Positions 4,980 through 8,014 of a stretch of 8,014 nt of DNA are shown piece after piece (position 1 is the first letter of the stretch; each line of letters opens with the position of its first letter). A model generated the notes under the pieces. The model worked only from the letters and a program-made list of their open reading frames with translations. It was not told the DNA's origin and did not search any database. The translations under genes and the position numbers were made by a program. This DNA comes from an uncultured Oscillibacter sp. (GTDB lineage Bacteria; Bacillota; Clostridia; Oscillospirales; Oscillospiraceae): assembly GCA_948435975.1 (NCBI GenBank), contig CAOJHG010000076.1, positions 1 to 8,014 of the forward strand. The letters run 5' to 3'.

Positions 4980-5933
4980 TCAGTCTGCCCAGCGGTCATC
5001 CTTGTACATCAGCGTAGACCGGACACTATTGGCAGAACCGATATCGCTGTAAGCCGTCCGCCGGATCTGTCCCCAGCTAATCCACAGCCCCAGCAGCATG
5101 AACAGAACCGACATCCACATATCTGAAATAATATCCCCTACGCTCATAATCTCGCGGTACAGGGCGATAGTATCCAGGATGCTTGGCCAGATATCATAAT
5201 AGCTGTGGACAAAGAAGTAGAAAATCACCTGCTCCATTGTAAAAAGATGCAGGATAGAAACAATGCAGGTACACACAAAGGCCCCTCGGTTCATTTTGCC
5301 CCGGAAGAGCTTATAGCCAAAGTAGGCCCCCAAAGGAATCAGGGCATACAGATAGCCCACCAGCCACCCCGCCCAGTAAGCCAGAAGCGAGGGAATGCAG
5401 GCCAAAAAGCCTCCCAGCAACGCCCCGACAAAGCCCGCAGCATAGCTGCCGGACACCAGGCTTCTTTCCGCTTTGGTGCGGCGGTCCTCTACCATACTCT
5501 CCACACAGAAGCTGTGGACTGCGGTGTAGCCTGACACGTCTGCGTAAGCGTTGCAGCCCCCTTGACGGCAGATGGGGCACACGTCCGATGGAACCACGCC
5601 CGCCCGCCGGAGACCCCCTGTCACGCTGTTCAGGATACCGGAAAGAGACTGCTCACACCGGCGCAGGGGTCTGCCCTCGCACAGCAGACGGTAAGAGGAA
5701 TTGGGCGCGGCCAGCAGGCGGCATCCCCTGGGAAGGCTCTTTTTCAATTCCTTGAACAGACCCTTTTCCAGCGTCGCAGGCAGCCGAAAATAAAAGGACA
5801 CCGAACCAGGCTCCCGAACATTTTCGATATGGGCAGAAAAGGGAAATCCATCCCACACGCCATAGTATCCCTCGCCCACCAGACGGCCTCCTGCCTGACG
5901 AAAGACAGCCTGAAACTCCTCTAATAAAATCAT
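4980..5933 (-). CDS. Membrane protein with Cys/His metal-site-like motif, function unknown (317 aa)
   Basis: The soluble N-terminal part (1-115) starts MILLEEFQAVFRQAGGRLVG and has mixed alpha/beta composition. It is followed by a Cys/His cluster, C119-P-I-C122, C127, H140 and C143, spaced like a small zinc ribbon or treble clef. About four membrane helices follow at residues 163-183, 187-207, 217-241 and 271-291. The tail is hydrophilic (about 292-317). I chose ATG 5933 because AAGGAG lies 5 nt upstream; the frame extends to 6026 but that stretch lacks an RBS. I do not recognise the family. The arrangement suggests a cytoplasmic sensing or scaffold domain linked to a membrane anchor, but this is inference. 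It is flanked by a terminator downstream and by a long untranslated leader upstream. Confidence 0.8.
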   Translation of the reverse strand: MILLEEFQAVFRQAGGRLVGEGYYGVWDGFPFSAHIENVREPGSVSFYFRLPATLEKGLFKELKKSLPRGCRLLAAPNSSYRLLCEGRPLRRCEQSLSGILNSVTGGLRRAGVVPSDVCPICRQGGCNAYADVSGYTAVHSFCVESMVEDRRTKAERSLVSGSYAAGFVGALLGGFLACIPSLLAYWAGWLVGYLYALIPLGAYFGYKLFRGKMNRGAFVCTCIVSILHLFTMEQVIFYFFVHSYYDIWPSILDTIALYREIMSVGDIISDMWMSVLFMLLGLWISWGQIRRTAYSDIGSANSVRSTLMYKDDRWAD

Positions 5934-6196
5934 TGCCGCTCCTTCCTTTCCAAAGGATTTTCGAATTTCCATTGGAACACCTTGACGATTCCAAATGTTC
6001 GTGGTATATTTTTCATGATGCCGCACACCTGTAAGCCACGGGCGTCCCTGTCCCAGCGCCGTTCCAGCAGAGGAGGCCGACGGAAGCAGCGCCGCCTTTG
6101 AAGCAAGGACCCCCTAGACACCCCAGCGCGGCACGGTAAATCCATGATACTTGTGTACATTTGGAGCGGGAAAATCTCCGCCTCTCCTGAAAAACG

Positions 6197-6225
6197 TTGA
6201 AGCAGAGCCGCAGGGAGTGTGTAAA
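6197..6225 (+). promoter_or_regulatory. Weak promoter candidate for the lipoprotein gene
   Basis: TTGAAG (6197-6202), a 17-nt spacer and TGTAAA (6220-6225) lie about 130 nt before the lipoprotein start. Each hexamer has about 4 matches, and it overlaps the hairpin at 6203-6247, so it is only a candidate. Confidence 0.25.
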
Positions 6226-6287
6226 AATGCCCCCTGTGGCCGCTCTGTGGGAGGAGGACCACACCCGCCGCCGTGCATCCTGCTGGT

Positions 6288-6316
6288 ATTTTATCACAGT
6301 GCGTTCCTGGTTGCAA
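6288..6316 (-). promoter_or_regulatory. Promoter candidate driving the long leader of the membrane protein gene
   Basis: On the minus strand, TTGCAA (6316-6311), a 17-nt spacer and TAAAAT (6293-6288) resemble a sigma-A promoter, with 4/6 and 5/6 matches. The start would be near 6281, giving a leader of about 348 nt before ATG 5933. Confidence 0.45.
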
Positions 6317-6356
6317 GCTGTGAGGCCGAAAACAAGAAATTTGGAGGAGACATTTG

Positions 6357-6992
6357 ATGAAGAAATTGTGTTCTGTACTGATGATGCTGCTTCTGGTACT
6401 GGCCCTGACCGCCTGTGACAGCATTCCTGGTCAGTCCGGCGGCAGCGACTCTGGAAGTTCTTCCGGTTCCAGCTCTGACGGCTCCAGCTCCGGCGGCTCC
6501 AGTTCCGGCGGCTCCAGCAGCGATGACGGCGTATACGCGGAGGACGGCTATGGCGAGGGACGGCTGGGCAGCGTGATGCACACCTACTTCTTCGACTTCA
6601 GCGTTAACAGCGCCTATACCACCAGCGATTACAATGGCTACACCGCTCCCGATGGCTACAGGGTCCTGGTGGCGGAAATCACTATCAAAAACACCTCCCG
6701 GGACACCATCACCATGTGGGACTACGACTTCCAGGGTCAGTGGAGCTCCAGCCAGGAGGACGATGACTTCGCGTGGCCTCTCACCACAGAGATGGACCCT
6801 GTGGCTGACGAGCAGCTTCCCTCAGAATATGATTTGGCGGTGAACGAGGAGCGGACCGGCACCCTGATTTTCAATGTGCCCGAAGGGGAAAAGGATTTCT
6901 CCGTGTCCACCCTGGAGCTGTTTGACGACGGCACCGAAGAGGGCGAGGAGGGCGACAGCTTCTTCGTGTTCTTCACGGCGGAGGAGCAGTAA
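6357..6992 (+). CDS. Secreted lipoprotein with Ser/Gly linker and DUF4352-like domain
   Basis: A 211-aa precursor. Residues 1-19 (MKKLCSVLMMLLLVLALTA) are a lipoprotein signal peptide, and LTAC gives a lipobox with the acylated cysteine C20. Residues about 26-57 are a low-complexity Ser/Gly/Asp linker lifting the domain off the membrane. From about 65 to 200 is a beta-rich domain (HTYFFDFSVNSAYT, then YRVLVAEITIKNTS, TGTLIFNVPEGEKD) with the pattern of DUF4352/telomeric-repeat-binding-like immunoglobulin folds of Firmicute lipoproteins, which often begin with 'F.V......' and carry a 'l.v.vtikNt.' strand. The end is very acidic. ATG 6357 is preferred, with GGAGG at 6343-6347 nine nt upstream; the adjacent in-frame TTG 6354 is less likely. 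The gene appears monocistronic and converges on lysA through a shared terminator. Ligand and role are unknown. Confidence 0.85.
   Translation: MKKLCSVLMMLLLVLALTACDSIPGQSGGSDSGSSSGSSSDGSSSGGSSSGGSSSDDGVYAEDGYGEGRLGSVMHTYFFDFSVNSAYTTSDYNGYTAPDGYRVLVAEITIKNTSRDTITMWDYDFQGQWSSSQEDDDFAWPLTTEMDPVADEQLPSEYDLAVNEERTGTLIFNVPEGEKDFSVSTLELFDDGTEEGEEGDSFFVFFTAEEQ
6480..6521 (+). repeat. Short tandem repeat encoding the Ser/Gly linker
   Basis: Two nearly identical 15-nt units (6480-6494 and 6495-6509, pattern GGCTCCAGYTCCGGC) and a partial third (6510-6521) encode GSSSG. They lie in frame within the lipoprotein linker, so gain or loss of a unit changes linker length by five residues without a frameshift. 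Confidence 0.8.
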
Positions 6993-7013
6993 AATTTCTC
7001 CTATCCCAAGCAG

Positions 7014-7048
7014 AAAAAGAGGAGCGGTTCTGTGCCGTTCCTCTTTTT
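7014..7048. terminator. Bidirectional terminator between lipoprotein and lysA
   Basis: A 14-bp stem (7014-7027 with 7035-7048, one G-T wobble, 7-nt loop) has A5 at the left foot and T5 at the right foot, so each strand ends in a T-run. It lies 21 nt after the lipoprotein stop and 18 nt past the lysA stop, and can end both converging transcripts. Confidence 0.92.
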
Positions 7049-7066
7049 GCATATCTGTATGGAAAT

Positions 7067-8014
7067 TTACCATACCACAGTGGAAAAATAATCCTCCAGG
7101 GTTTCCGCACGGCGAATCAGCGTGACTGAGCCATCCTCCCGCAGAAGCAGCTCGGCGGAACGCAGCTTTCCATTATAATTGTAGCCCATAGAGAAGCCGT
7201 GGGCTCCGGTGTCGTGGATCACCAGCAAATCTCCCCGGTCAATCTGAGGCAGCATCCGGTCCACGGCGAATTTGTCATTGTTCTCGCAGAGGCTCCCCAC
7301 CACGTCGTATCTATGGCCGCAGGGTGCGTCCTCTTTGCCCAAGACGGTGATATGGTGGTACGCGCCGTACATCGCGGGACGCATCAGGTTGCAGGCGCAG
7401 GCGTCTACACCGATATACTCTTTATAGATATGCTTCTCGTGCGTGACGCGGGTAACCAGATGGCCGTAGGGCGCCAGCATATAACGGCCCAGCTCTGTAT
7501 ACAGGGCTGCATCTCCCATCCCGGCGGGGACCAAAATTTCCTCATAGGCCCGCCGGACCCCTTCCCCGATAATGGCAATGTCGTTCTCCGGCTCCTCGGG
7601 ACGGTAGGGCACGCCAATGCCGCCGGAGAGATTGATGAAGGCGATTCTGCACCCCGTTTCCTCCTGAAGCTCTGCCGCCAGCTTGAAAAGGATACGGGCC
7701 AGAGCGGGGTAATAGTCGTTGGACAGCGTGTTGGAGGCCAGAAACGCATGGAGGCCGAAGGACTTGACCCCCAACTCTTTCAGCCGCTGGAACGCCTCCC
7801 TGATCTGCTCGCGGGTCATGCCATATTTGGCATCTCCGGGGTTGTCCATCACTTGGGCGCCGTCCCGACTCTCTCCCACGGTGAAAACGCCGCCGGGATT
7901 GTAGCGGCAGCAGACCGTCTCAGGGACCCTTCCCAATGCCTGGAGCATCGTGTCGATCAGCGTCAGGTCGTCCAGGTTGATGACCGCCCCCATGCTGCCC
8001 GCCAACTGGAACTC
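7067..8014 (-). CDS. lysA: Diaminopimelate decarboxylase, 5' end outside the window (partial)
   Basis: The 315 visible C-terminal residues match the PLP-dependent fold-III decarboxylases that convert meso-diaminopimelate to L-lysine and CO2, the last step of lysine synthesis. In order: INLDDLTLIDTM; RYNPGG; FGLHAFLASNT, the counterpart of the 'HxHIGS' strand; INLSGGIGVPYRP, the PLP-phosphate glycine loop; YTELGRYMLAPYG, equivalent to 'EPGR'; GSLCENNDKFA, supplying the active-site Cys-Glu-x-x-Asp; and HGFSMGYNYNGKLRSAE, the C-terminal PLP/substrate segment. The variant motifs (ELGR, CENND) are those of the clostridial/Bacteroides-type DapDC branch rather than E. coli LysA. The PLP lysine lies in the missing N-terminal part. 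The frame is open through the window edge (EFQLAGSM), so no start is assigned. Its stop TAA is at 7067-7069. Confidence 0.93.
   Translation of the reverse strand, partial: EFQLAGSMGAVINLDDLTLIDTMLQALGRVPETVCCRYNPGGVFTVGESRDGAQVMDNPGDAKYGMTREQIREAFQRLKELGVKSFGLHAFLASNTLSNDYYPALARILFKLAAELQEETGCRIAFINLSGGIGVPYRPEEPENDIAIIGEGVRRAYEEILVPAGMGDAALYTELGRYMLAPYGHLVTRVTHEKHIYKEYIGVDACACNLMRPAMYGAYHHITVLGKEDAPCGHRYDVVGSLCENNDKFAVDRMLPQIDRGDLLVIHDTGAHGFSMGYNYNGKLRSAELLLREDGSVTLIRRAETLEDYFSTVVW

Larger units (their letters stand above)
5934..6356. other. 420-nt noncoding, hairpin-rich intergenic region between divergent genes
   Basis: No frame here looks like protein on either strand. Several inverted repeats occur in its right part: GCGG/CCGC at 6166-6181; CAGAGC plus CAGGG paired with CCCTG plus GCTCTG across 6203-6247; and TGTGG/CCACA at 6246-6263 with a purine loop. 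A minus promoter candidate (6288-6316) would transcribe them as a leader of about 350 nt for the membrane protein gene. I recognise no riboswitch, T-box, SRP, tmRNA or RNase P core motif. It could be a structured 5' leader or an independent small RNA. Confidence 0.4.

Noticed and set aside
6013..6297. 94-codon minus frame in the noncoding gap
   Set aside because: The composition is low-quality, it has no RBS, and it overlaps the hairpins; a leader RNA explains the region better.

Overview
The window looks like a gut-type, low-GC-phylum but moderately GC-rich Firmicute, probably Oscillospiraceae (Flavonifractor/Lawsonibacter-like). This is inferred from the DapDC-type lysA, the clostridial-style RBSs and lipoprotein, the protein flavour and the intrinsic terminators. 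No taxonomic marker gene is present, so the assignment is tentative.

Left part (1-3450), an eroded accessory block. A LysR-type regulator on the minus strand (155-790) keeps only its effector-binding part. It faces a TRAP transporter large permease (DctM, about 1097-2137, plus strand) that has lost its N-terminal 80-90 residues. About 300 nt of unrelated sequence lies between the two broken 5' ends. That filler carries protein-like reading frames with a CxxC motif, an in-frame amber codon and a second short ORF, and reads like a remnant of a mobile element. An intact metallo-beta-lactamase-fold hydrolase (2153-3019) follows DctM with a strong RBS and a TTG start, and ends in a strong hairpin. 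Beyond it is a 45-codon ORF (3251-3388) of the kind found as small cargo or accessory genes in mobile elements. I infer an ancestral unit of regulator, TRAP importer and hydrolase that has lost its control region and solute-binding components.

Middle part (3450-4280), all on the minus strand. A consensus promoter at 4179-4207 drives a tiny CxxC/acidic ORF (4054-4137). Eighteen nucleotides later comes tRNA-Pro(GGG) with encoded CCA (3960-4035). A long near-perfect hairpin (3903-3956) almost touches the tRNA 3' end, and a canonical terminator follows (3843-3876). The terminator U-tract overlaps the -35 of the next promoter, which drives a 107-aa three-helix membrane protein (3453-3776).

Right part (4276-8014). 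On the minus strand lie a short class I glutamine amidotransferase / gamma-glutamyl hydrolase (4276-4896) and, separated by a terminator, a 317-aa protein with a Cys/His metal-site-like cluster and about four membrane helices (4980-5933). The latter is preceded by a 420-nt hairpin-rich noncoding stretch. On the plus strand is a Ser/Gly-linker lipoprotein with a DUF4352-like domain (6357-6992). It converges on a partial lysA (7067 to the window edge), and a bidirectional terminator sits between them.

The most unusual items are the double-truncation scar at 790-1100, the micro-ORF/tRNA-Pro/long-hairpin transcription unit, and the unrecognised Cys/His membrane protein with its long structured leader. 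I see no clear evidence of a complete new defence or mobile system here.
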